Below, piece by piece: positions 9,927-17,140 of a DNA stretch of 64,000 bases. The stretch comes from Thauera sedimentorum. Its GTDB lineage: Bacteria > Pseudomonadota > Gammaproteobacteria > Burkholderiales > Rhodocyclaceae. The stretch covers positions 744,001 to 808,000 of the forward strand of contig NZ_JACTAH010000002.1 of assembly GCF_014489115.1 (NCBI RefSeq). Reading direction: 5' to 3'. Made by a program: the position numbers and the translations under genes. Below the pieces are notes generated by a model. It was not told where the DNA came from. It did no database searches and was given only the letters and a program-made list of their open reading frames with translations. Numbering within the stretch: the first letter of the stretch is position 1; the number at the start of each line of letters is the position of its first letter.

Positions 9927-10127
9927 TCGATCGGGTCGGTCTTCTGGCTCGCCGTCGTCCGGAGGCCGCCGCCTTCCCGGGCGCGAGGGCCCAGTGGCGT
10001 GTGTGGCGGCTCCGTCAGGCTTACAGCAGCGGGGGCTGCGCCGGAATGGCGGGCGCGTTGTGCGCCGGCGTCACCGGACTTCCCGTTTCACCCCGGAGCG
10101 CGGATGCGCGACGGGGCTCCTGATCGA
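9927..10127 (-). ncRNA. Cobalamin riboswitch aptamer
   Basis: On the minus strand the conserved elements appear in order: GGGGTGAAACGGGAAGTCCG, then CCCCCGCTGCTGTAAGCC, then the B12 box AGCCAGAAGACC (9949-9938). A P1 stem can form between TCGATC (10127-10122) and GATCGA (9932-9927), which bounds the aptamer. Adenosylcobalamin binding should repress the downstream cobO-cobN-chlD operon by transcriptional or translational attenuation. Confidence 0.95.
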
Positions 10128-10217
10128 TGCAGTGCGCAATATACGGCAAGCGCCTCGCGTCGGGCAATCTGTTCGGGGAGCCTTGGGCGAACGGCGGGCG
10201 ACGGTCTTGCATTTTTC

Positions 10218-10232
10218 TAGACGAGCGGTCTA
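10218..10232. promoter_or_regulatory. TetR-type operator in front of acuR
   Basis: An inverted repeat TAGAC-GAGCG-GTCTA sits 11 bases before the acuR start. The same half-sites with the same 5-nt spacing recur before acuI, so the regulator probably represses both its own gene and acuI. Confidence 0.8.
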
Positions 10233-10243
10233 ATATTCAGCCC

Positions 10244-10879
10244 ATGGAAGCGCCCCCCGCCCTGCGCCGCCGTCCCGGCCGCCCCCCGAAACGCATCGAC
10301 GACCGCCTCGATACCCGCGAGGCGCTGGTGCGCTGCGGCACCGAGGTGCTCACCGAGAAGGGCTTCGCCGCCACCGGCATCGACGAGGTGCTGCGCCGCG
10401 TGGGCGTGCCCAAGGGCTCCTTCTATCACTACTTCGACAACAAGGAAGCCTTCGGCCGCGCGGTCATCGACCAGTACGCCGCCTACTTCGCGCGCAAGCT
10501 CAACCGCTGCTTTTTCGATGCCTCGCGCCCGCCGCTGGCGCGCGTGCAAGCCTTCGTGGACGACGCCTGCGGCGGCATGGCGCGCTACGAATTCCGCCGC
10601 GGCTGCCTGATCGGCAACCTCGGCCAGGAGATGGCGGTGCTGCCCGAGGCCTACAGGGCCCGCCTGGAGGAGGTTTTCGAGGACTGGCAGGCGCGCCTGG
10701 CCGCCTGTCTGCATGAGGCCCGCAAGGCGGGAGAGATCGCGCCGCATGCGGACTGCGAGGCCCTCGCGGCCTTCTTCTGGATTGGCTGGGAGGGTGCGGT
10801 CTTGCGCGCCAAGCTCGCGCGCAGCGAGGCGCCACTGCGGCAGTTCGCCGCCGGCTTCCTCGCCGGCCTGCCGCGCTGA
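10244..10879 (+). CDS. acuR: AcuR-like TetR-family repressor
   Basis: A 211-aa TetR-family protein. The N-terminus is basic (RRRPGRPPKR), followed by the helix-turn-helix at about residues 24-70, containing GFAATGIDEVL and PKGSFYHYFDNKEAF. The C-terminal ligand domain has RRGCLIGNLGQEM. Location directly upstream of acuI matches the acuR-acuI arrangement of Rhodobacter, where AcuR responds to acrylate (recalled). The ATG at 10244 lies just after an operator and gives the expected N-terminus. Ligand identity is inferred from context. Confidence 0.88.
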   Translation: MEAPPALRRRPGRPPKRIDDRLDTREALVRCGTEVLTEKGFAATGIDEVLRRVGVPKGSFYHYFDNKEAFGRAVIDQYAAYFARKLNRCFFDASRPPLARVQAFVDDACGGMARYEFRRGCLIGNLGQEMAVLPEAYRARLEEVFEDWQARLAACLHEARKAGEIAPHADCEALAAFFWIGWEGAVLRAKLARSEAPLRQFAAGFLAGLPR

Positions 10880-10895
10880 TTCTTTTTACGAGTAT

Positions 10896-10916
10896 TTCTA
10901 GACGACCGGTCTAGAA
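10896..10916. promoter_or_regulatory. TetR-type operator in front of acuI
   Basis: A perfect palindrome of two 8-base arms, TTCTAGAC and GTCTAGAA, around GACCG. It matches the operator upstream of acuR and lies 20 nt before the acuI start, between acuR and acuI. Confidence 0.82.
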
Positions 10917-10935
10917 CCACATGGAGGAGATGGAC

Positions 10936-11919
10936 ATGTTCAAGGCAATCCTGATTGAGAAGGACGACGCCGGTTACCGCGCACAACTCACCGAGCTGGC
11001 CGACGACGCGCTGCCGGAAGGCGACGTCACCGTGCGTGTGGCCTACTCGACGCTGAACTACAAGGACGGCCTGGCGATCACCGGCAAGGGCCCGGTGGTG
11101 CGCAAGTTCCCGATGGTGCCCGGCATCGACCTGGCCGGCACGGTGGAAGCCAGCAGCCACCCGGACGTCGCCGTGGGCGATGCGGTGGTGCTCAACGGCT
11201 GGGGCGTGGGCGAAGGTCATTGGGGCGGCCTCGCCCAGCGCGCCCGCCTCAAGGGCGACTGGCTGGTACCGCTGCCGTCCGCATTCACCGCCCGCCAGGC
11301 GATGGCCATAGGCACCGCGGGCTATACCGCGATGCTGTGCGTGATGGCGCTCGAACGCCACGGCGTGACCCCGGACCAGGGCGAGATTCTGGTGACCGGC
11401 GCCAACGGCGGGGTGGGTAGCGTGGCGGTGGCCGTGCTGGCCAAGCTGGGCTACACCGTGGTGGCCTCCACCGGCCGGCCGGACGAGGCCGACTTCCTCA
11501 AGACCCTGGGCGCCGCGGAGATCATCGACCGCGCCACCCTCAACGCCCCGGGCAAGCCGCTGGCGCGCGAGCGCTGGGCCGGTGCGGTGGACACCGTGGG
11601 CAGCCACACGCTCGCCAACGTGTGCGCCAGCACCCGCTACCGCGGCACCGTCACTGCCTGCGGGCTGGCGCAGGGCATGGATTTCCCCTCCACGGTGGCG
11701 CCCTTCATCCTGCGCGGTGTGACGCTGGCCGGCATCGACAGCGTGATGGCGCCGCGCGCCGAGCGCCTGGAGGCCTGGCAGCGCCTGGGGCGCGACCTGG
11801 ATGTGGCCAAGCTTGAGCTGATCACCAGCGAGATCGGCCTGAGCGAGGTGATCGACACCGCCGGCCGCCTGATGGCCGGCCAGGTGCGCGGCCGCGTGGT
11901 GGTGGATGTGAACCGCTGA
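10936..11919 (+). CDS. acuI: Acrylyl-CoA reductase (NADPH) AcuI, YhdH-type MDR oxidoreductase
   Basis: A 327-aa medium-chain dehydrogenase/reductase without structural zinc. It reduces acryloyl-CoA to propionyl-CoA, which detoxifies acrylate and serves propionate/DMSP metabolism. The N-terminal block [20 protein letters not shown] and the NADPH-binding loop [20 protein letters not shown] are typical of YhdH/AcuI. The ATG at 10936 has GGAGG eight bases upstream. In-frame ATGs at 10921 and 10930 are possible but poorly spaced. Regulation by AcuR is expected from the operator at 10896-10916. Confidence 0.93.
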   Translation: MFKAILIEKDDAGYRAQLTELADDALPEGDVTVRVAYSTLNYKDGLAITGKGPVVRKFPMVPGIDLAGTVEASSHPDVAVGDAVVLNGWGVGEGHWGGLAQRARLKGDWLVPLPSAFTARQAMAIGTAGYTAMLCVMALERHGVTPDQGEILVTGANGGVGSVAVAVLAKLGYTVVASTGRPDEADFLKTLGAAEIIDRATLNAPGKPLARERWAGAVDTVGSHTLANVCASTRYRGTVTACGLAQGMDFPSTVAPFILRGVTLAGIDSVMAPRAERLEAWQRLGRDLDVAKLELITSEIGLSEVIDTAGRLMAGQVRGRVVVDVNR

Positions 11920-11975
11920 GCCGCAGGCAGATATTCGACACGCAATACGACGACAACCGTTTCAAGGAGACCAGC

Positions 11976-12554
11976 ATGACCGACAAGATCAGCCGCTTCG
12001 CGGTGCCCGACCTCAACGCCCTGCCCGAAGACCTGCGCAACCGCATCCTCGGCGTTCAGGAAAAGGCCGGCTTCATTCCCAACGTATTCCTGATGCTCGC
12101 GCACCGCCCGGCCGAGTTCCGCGCCTTCTTCGACTATCACGACGCGCTGATGGAGAAGGATGTCGGCCTCACCAAGGCCGAGCGCGAGATGATCGTGGTG
12201 GCCACCTCGGGCGCCGGGCAGTGCCTGTACTGCGTGATCGCCCACGGTGCGGTGCTGCGCATCCGCGCCAAGAACCCGCGGGTGGCCGACCAGCTCGCCA
12301 CCAACTACCGCAAGGCCGAGATCACCCCGCGCCAGCGCGCGATGCTGGACTTCGCCATCAAGCTGTCCACCCGCGGCGGCGAGATCGAGGAGGCCGACTT
12401 CGCAGCCCTGCGCGAGCACGGCTTCGACGACGAGGCGATCTGGGACATCGGCGCGATCACCGCCTTCTTCAGCATGAGCAACCGCCTGGTGCACCTCACC
12501 GGCACGCCGCCCAACGAGCAGTTCTACCTGATGGGGCGCGTGCCCAAGGGCTGA
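11976..12554 (+). CDS. Peroxidase-related (AhpD/CMD-like) protein
   Basis: A 192-aa alkylhydroperoxidase/carboxymuconolactone-decarboxylase-like protein of the 'uncharacterized peroxidase-related enzyme' group. The redox motif CLYCVIAHG carries the CxxC pair and nearby histidine of AhpD. The protein starts MTDKISRFAVPDLNALPEDL, and an AAGGAGA ribosome-binding site lies just upstream. It follows acuI by 56 nt and is probably co-transcribed, which may link acrylate stress to thiol or peroxide handling (inference). The substrate is unknown. Confidence 0.88.
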   Translation: MTDKISRFAVPDLNALPEDLRNRILGVQEKAGFIPNVFLMLAHRPAEFRAFFDYHDALMEKDVGLTKAEREMIVVATSGAGQCLYCVIAHGAVLRIRAKNPRVADQLATNYRKAEITPRQRAMLDFAIKLSTRGGEIEEADFAALREHGFDDEAIWDIGAITAFFSMSNRLVHLTGTPPNEQFYLMGRVPKG

Positions 12555-12611
12555 TCGCCGCCGTCGATGGCGGCGGATGCCGGACCGCGGACGTCGCATG
12601 ACGGTGCCGAT

Positions 12612-12684
12612 GTAGGAGCGGCCTTGGCCGCGATCGCAACAGCGTTCTTGCCACGCGCCGCATCGCGGCCAAGGCCGCTCCTAC
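12612..12684. repeat. REP-like inverted repeat, copy 1
   Basis: Two 23-bp arms (12612-12634 and 12662-12684) begin GTAGGAGCGGCCTTGGCC and are perfect reverse complements around a 27-nt spacer. It lies between two convergent genes. The same arms occur at 48206-48277. It is probably a genome-wide REP/REPIN family that may also end transcription. Confidence 0.85.
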
Positions 12685-12693
12685 GGGGGCGCT

Positions 12694-13875
12694 TTAGGCC
12701 GTGGTGGCAAACACCGTCAGTACCCCGGTGTAGCCGTACAGCCGGTCGCGGGCGATCTCGCCGGCGGCGTAGAAGCCGACCAGCGGCAGGTCCTCGCCGA
12801 ACGCCTCGCGCAGTGCGCGCGCTTCGGCGTGCGGAGCGCCGAAATGCGCGCCGCCGCGCCCGGTGCAGCTCACGTACAGGGCGCCGGCGGCCTGCCGGCC
12901 GGTGCTCGCCAGTTCGGCGCGGATCTCGCTGGCGATGCGTACCAGGTCGGCCAGCGCCGCGCCGGGGTCGCGCCGGCAGAAGGCCAACTGCATGCCGGGG
13001 GCGACCTCGTCGGCCACCGCCAGCACCTGCTGCTGCGGGTCGAGGCCGATGATGTGGCGTACCCGGGTGTCCGGGCCGAACAGGCCTGGGGCCAGCGCCA
13101 GATCCTCCTCGTCGGCGCACAGGCCGACCAGCGTCCCGGCCAGCGCCTGCGCGGTGATGTCCAGCGGCAGGTCGCCGGCCAGGCCCAGGTCGTCGAGCGC
13201 GCAGGACAGCGCGGGCTGGCCGTCGAGCGCGATCACGTAGTTCTCCTGGGCGTGGGTGATGGTGCGCAGCGGCCCGACCGGCTGGCAGCCCTGGGTGACC
13301 CGCGAGAGCACGCCTACGCCGGCGTCGAAGGCCACCCCGGAGAGGCCGCCGTCGAACACCTCGCCGGCGATCTGCAGGTTGCGGTTGCGCGCCGCGGACA
13401 GGCCGCCGAACAGGTAGCCGGTGGCGGTGCGTTCGGCCAGTTCCTGCAGCAGCTCCTGCAGGTCCGGGGTGCTGCCGTCGGCGTGCACCAGGGCGGTGTA
13501 GGGCTGGAAGCCGCCGGTGCCGGGGTGCAGGGGCTGGCGTCCGGAGAACAGGCGGAAGGCGTGCGCCGGCAGCGGGGCGATCATCAGCGCCAGCGCCGGT
13601 TCGTCGAAATGCTCGCGGCCGTTGGCGGCCACGCCCAGGCCCACCGTGCCCACCCAGGTCATGCCGGGCAGGCGGCGGTTCAGGCCATGCACGATGTTCT
13701 CCGCGTCGGCGGCCAGGTGGTCGGTGAGGTAGCACCAGCCGAGGGTGTATTCCACCGTGTGCCCGCCTTCCTGCCGAGCCGCGAGCTGCGGCGCGAGCTG
13801 GGCGACGCAGTCGTCCAGCGCCGCCTGCCAGTCCGCGTTCGCCGCGTGAGCGACGATGAAGCTTGAGGGGGACAT
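12694..13875 (-). CDS. FIST domain protein (FIST N and C)
   Basis: A 393-aa cytosolic protein with the two-part FIST architecture. The N-terminal half contains MTWVGTVGLGVAANGREHFD and GYLFGGLSAARNRNLQIAG. The C-terminal half ends in LPLVGFYAAGEIARDRLYG and GYTGVLTVFATTA, matching the usual GFYSYGEI-type FIST_C motif. FIST domains are proposed small-ligand sensors in signalling. The ATG at 13875 has GGAGG about eight bases upstream. A GTG at 13914 in the same frame is an alternative. A second FIST gene lies at 38284-39420. Confidence 0.88.
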   Translation of the reverse strand: MSPSSFIVAHAANADWQAALDDCVAQLAPQLAARQEGGHTVEYTLGWCYLTDHLAADAENIVHGLNRRLPGMTWVGTVGLGVAANGREHFDEPALALMIAPLPAHAFRLFSGRQPLHPGTGGFQPYTALVHADGSTPDLQELLQELAERTATGYLFGGLSAARNRNLQIAGEVFDGGLSGVAFDAGVGVLSRVTQGCQPVGPLRTITHAQENYVIALDGQPALSCALDDLGLAGDLPLDITAQALAGTLVGLCADEEDLALAPGLFGPDTRVRHIIGLDPQQQVLAVADEVAPGMQLAFCRRDPGAALADLVRIASEIRAELASTGRQAAGALYVSCTGRGGAHFGAPHAEARALREAFGEDLPLVGFYAAGEIARDRLYGYTGVLTVFATTA

Positions 13876-13941
13876 GTCCGCGGCCTCCGCGAGTGGGTCG
13901 TGCCGGTTGGACACCGCCCCGGCGCTTGCGTTGCGCGGGCG

Positions 13942-16581
13942 TCAGTGCGGCCCGAGCGAAGGCGCCGGCGCGCGCGCGGTGCGCGGCAACTCGTCGGCCG
14001 GAGCGGGGCGGCCGAACAGGTAGCCCTGGTAGGCGTCGCAGCCGCCCTCGGCGAGCAGGGCGCGCTGGGCTTCGGTCTCCACGCCTTCGGCGATCACCTC
14101 CAGGCCCATGGTGTGCGCCAGCGCGATGATGGTGCGGGCGATGGCGGCGTCGTTGGCGTCCACCAGCACGTCGCGCACGAAGGAGTGGTCGATCTTCAGT
14201 TCGGCCAGCGGCAGGCGCTTGAGATAGGCGAGCGAGGAGTAGCCGGTGCCGAAGTCGTCGAGCGAGAAGCTCACGCCCAGGCTGCGCAGTTCGGTCATGC
14301 GCTCGATGACCTCGTCGATGTCCTCGAGCAGCATGCTTTCGGTGAGTTCGATGCGCAGCCGCGCCGGGTTGGCGCCGGTGTCGCGCAGCGCGGTGCGCAC
14401 GTCGTCGACGAAGCCGGCATGGCGGAACTGCCGGGCGCTGACGTTGATCGACAGGGTCAGGCCGGCGCGGTCGGCCATGCCGGCCCATTGCGCGAGCTGA
14501 GCGCAGGCCAGTTCGATGACCTGGTGGCCGATCGGCAGGATCAGGCCGGTTTCCTCCGCGATCGGGATGACCTCGCCGGGCGGCACCACCCCGCGGCGCG
14601 GGTGCAGCCAGCGCAGCAGGGCCTCGGCGCCGATCAGCCGGCCGGCCGCATCCACCTGCGGCTGGTAGTGCAGGATGAACTGGCGGGCTTCGATGGCCTC
14701 GCGCAGCTCGTTCTCCAGCTGGGTGCGCGCGGTCAGCCGGTCACGCATGGCCTGGCCGTAGAAGCACAGGCGGTTGCGTCCTTCCGCCTTGGCCTGGTAC
14801 ATGGCCAGGTCGGCCTGCTTGAACAGCTCGTCGCCCTCGTCGCCGCTGCCGTCGAACAGCGTGGCGCCGATGCTCGCGGAACTGGCGTGGGTCTGTCCGC
14901 CAAGGCGGTAGGGCCGCCCGAGCGCGGCGAGGATCTTGCCGGCGACCGCCTGCGTTTCCTCACTGGCGACCGGAATGTGGCCGTCGAGCTCCTCCAGCAC
15001 CACGACGAATTCGTCGCCGCCCAGGCGCGCCACGGTGTCGGTGTCGCGCACGCAGCCCAGCAGGCGGCTGGCCACCTCCTTGAGCAGGGCGTCGCCCAGT
15101 TCGTGGCCCAGGGTGTCGTTGAGCGTCTTGAAGTTGTCCAGGTCGAGAAACAGCAGGGCGCCGCGCTGGCGGTGGCGCCGGCAGGCCGACAGGGCGCGCC
15201 TGAGGCGGTCGCCGAGCAGGCGGCGGTTGGGCAGGCCGGTGAGCGGGTCGTAGAAGGCCAGTGCATTGATGCGCTCTTCCGCTTCGCGCAGTTCCTGCAC
15301 CTGGCCGAGCAGGCGGGCGGCCTGGTCGCGCAGCGATTGCTGGCTGCGCTGCAGCATCTGCCGCATCGTCTCCTGCGCGCCGGCGAGCTGGGCAATCTCG
15401 CCGATGCGGCTGCTGACCGGTGGCGGAGCGCTGAAGTCGAGCGCGCCGATGCGCTGGCTGGCGGCGGCCAGGGTCTCCAGCGGCTGCGCGATGCGGCGGG
15501 CCTGGCCGTGGGCGATGAGGCCGGCGGCGAGCATCAGCAGCGCCAGGGCGCCGGCCAGGCCGGTGCCGATCAGTATCCAGGGCGGGGCGAAGTCGTCGGC
15601 CGGCGCCAGGGTGAGCACCCACAGGCGGTGGTCGCCCAGCGGGTAGGGGCGCTGGGAGAGCAGCCAGTCCTCGCCGGACGACGACACCCGCCGCACCGGC
15701 ACCGTCTGTCGTCCGGCCTGGCGCCATACCGCCAGGGCGTCGTTGATCGGTGCGATGCCCAGTGCGCTGACCGGCAGCAGCAGGCTGCCGAACCAGTCGT
15801 CGGTGCTGATGCCTGCCGGCATCGCAGGCAGGCCGAGGACGCGCTCGTCCTCGGTGAGGATGAGCGCGAAGCCGCGACTGCCGACCTGTTCGTCCAGCGT
15901 GGCCGAGGACAGGTCGCGCAGCATCACGTCGTAGCCAAGCACGAAGCTGCTGCCGTCGGGCAGCTGGATGCGCCGCGAGGCGGTGACGCCCGGATCGACG
16001 GTAGACAGGAAGGTGTAGGGCTGGGTCCAGTGCACCTGCCCGCCCTCGGCGGCGGTCATGGCGCCGGTAAACCACGGGCGGCGGCGGGGATCGTAGTTTC
16101 GCGTTTCCCAGTAGTCGGTCTGCGAGCCGTCCGCGCCACGCTCGACGAAACGGTGGCGGTCGCCCCAGCGGGCGAGGTCTGTGAAGCGGTTGAGCAGCCG
16201 GCCGTCGCCTTGCTCGAGCAGCAGCCAGCCACGGCCGTCCGTGGTGCCGGCGACCACCGAAGTGATGGTGGGGGACGCGGTCAGCAGGGCTGTGAAACGC
16301 TGGTTGAAGGACTCGGGACGGTCTATGTGCGGCGGGTCGGCGGCGATCCACCCGGCGCCGGTCTCCAGCAGTTGCTCGACCGGCTTGAAGGTGTGGTCGA
16401 GCCGGCCCTGGACGCGCTCGGCCACGCGGTCGAACTCGGCTTCGGCCATGCGGTCGAGCGTGGGCATCATCCACAGGACAAGGAAGCCGGCGGTGATCAC
16501 CAGCGCGCTGCCGCCGACCAGCAGCAGCATGCGGACCAGGATGGTCCGCCGCAGGGTGGTGACGGGACGGGCGAGCGACAT
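13942..16581 (-). CDS. Membrane dual-domain GGDEF-EAL c-di-GMP enzyme with periplasmic sensor
   Basis: An 879-aa inner-membrane protein. TM1 is at about 15-37, followed by a dCache-like periplasmic domain (block NYDPRRRPWFTGAM) and TM2 near 340-362. A HAMP-like linker leads to GGDEF (intact motif at about 521-525, with an inhibitory-site RDTD five residues upstream) and EAL (AEALLRW near 650, DDFGTGYSSL, AEGVETEAQ). Both catalytic domains look complete, so it may make and break c-di-GMP, or one domain may act as a regulator of the other. The ligand of the sensor is unknown. It ends 66 nt from the FIST gene start, in the same direction. Confidence 0.93.
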   Translation of the reverse strand: MSLARPVTTLRRTILVRMLLLVGGSALVITAGFLVLWMMPTLDRMAEAEFDRVAERVQGRLDHTFKPVEQLLETGAGWIAADPPHIDRPESFNQRFTALLTASPTITSVVAGTTDGRGWLLLEQGDGRLLNRFTDLARWGDRHRFVERGADGSQTDYWETRNYDPRRRPWFTGAMTAAEGGQVHWTQPYTFLSTVDPGVTASRRIQLPDGSSFVLGYDVMLRDLSSATLDEQVGSRGFALILTEDERVLGLPAMPAGISTDDWFGSLLLPVSALGIAPINDALAVWRQAGRQTVPVRRVSSSGEDWLLSQRPYPLGDHRLWVLTLAPADDFAPPWILIGTGLAGALALLMLAAGLIAHGQARRIAQPLETLAAASQRIGALDFSAPPPVSSRIGEIAQLAGAQETMRQMLQRSQQSLRDQAARLLGQVQELREAEERINALAFYDPLTGLPNRRLLGDRLRRALSACRRHRQRGALLFLDLDNFKTLNDTLGHELGDALLKEVASRLLGCVRDTDTVARLGGDEFVVVLEELDGHIPVASEETQAVAGKILAALGRPYRLGGQTHASSASIGATLFDGSGDEGDELFKQADLAMYQAKAEGRNRLCFYGQAMRDRLTARTQLENELREAIEARQFILHYQPQVDAAGRLIGAEALLRWLHPRRGVVPPGEVIPIAEETGLILPIGHQVIELACAQLAQWAGMADRAGLTLSINVSARQFRHAGFVDDVRTALRDTGANPARLRIELTESMLLEDIDEVIERMTELRSLGVSFSLDDFGTGYSSLAYLKRLPLAELKIDHSFVRDVLVDANDAAIARTIIALAHTMGLEVIAEGVETEAQRALLAEGGCDAYQGYLFGRPAPADELPRTARAPAPSLGPH

Positions 16582-16949
16582 GGCCGGTCCGGGTCAGCGC
16601 GCGGGGGCGGGATGAGGGAAGGGTGTGACAGGCATGCGTCGGTCTCCGTGGCCGGGCGGAACCATGTTCCGCGCCGCGGCGCTGCAATCTGGCCGACCGG
16701 ATTCTTCGTGTCCGGCTCGGCCGTCATCATACCGAATCGGTCTGCGGCCTTCCGAGCACTGTGTCAGGGTTTCGCCGCGCGCGGAGCGGCTGGCCGCCGA
16801 AGGGGTACAGCAGGGTCCGGCACGGGGCAATACAGTGCGCTTCGTAAGCTGAATGTACCCAGTACATTCATCGTTCTTTGGGTCTGTACCCAAGCGATTG
16901 CCGACCATATCCTGAATCCGTCGTTTCAATGGTGTGCGACGAGGAGGAC
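16582..16949. other. 368-bp intergenic region between divergent genes
   Basis: No credible gene is seen. The region serves as the shared upstream area of the minus-strand GGDEF-EAL gene and the plus-strand DUF1127 gene. The right half is less GC-rich than its surroundings and carries a GTAC-centred inverted repeat, annotated separately. Confidence 0.6.
16852..16868. promoter_or_regulatory. Inverted repeat AATGTAC-CCA-GTACATT
   Basis: Perfect 7-bp arms with a 3-nt centre lie about 80 bp upstream of the DUF1127 gene. Further GTACCC/GGGTAC copies occur at about 16803-16808 and 16886-16891. It looks like an operator for an unknown dimeric regulator. Confidence 0.45.
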
Positions 16950-17123
16950 ATGATGCTGGTGATCGAGCTGCTGCGCCGTCTGCGCGAGGTGCTGTCCGCT
17001 TTGCTGCTGCGGCGGCGCGGGCGGCGGGAACTGCTGGAACTGGACGAGCGCTTGTTGCGCGACGTGGGGCTCAGCCGTGAGCAGGCGCTGCGCGAGGCGG
17101 ACAAGCCCTTCTGGCGCGTCTGA
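16950..17123 (+). CDS. DUF1127 family small protein
   Basis: A short basic protein of about 57 aa. The C-terminal half LLELDERLLRDVGLSREQAL followed by KPFW is the DUF1127 signature. The N-terminal half is an amphipathic, arginine-rich helix. DUF1127 proteins in other proteobacteria have been linked to RNA turnover and phosphate or stress responses (recalled), and the role here is unknown. GAGGAGG at 16941-16947 precedes tandem ATG codons at 16950 and 16953. The second has the better spacing, so the protein may be one residue shorter. Confidence 0.85.
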   Translation: MMLVIELLRRLREVLSALLLRRRGRRELLELDERLLRDVGLSREQALREADKPFWRV

Positions 17124-17140
17124 GCGCACCTGTCCGCCAC

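Noticed and set aside
10127..10243. N-terminal extension of the AcuR-like protein into the riboswitch region
   Set aside because: The extension covers the aptamer's P1 stem and the operator. The ATG at 10244 gives the normal TetR N-terminus.
12612..12684. CRISPR array or attachment site at the 23-bp repeats
   Set aside because: Only one inverted pair is present at each place, with no regular direct-repeat spacing, no cas genes and no integrase.
13900..16953. 1017-aa plus-strand reading frame opposite the GGDEF-EAL gene
   Set aside because: Antisense shadow with low-complexity composition. The opposite strand encodes intact GGDEF and EAL motifs.
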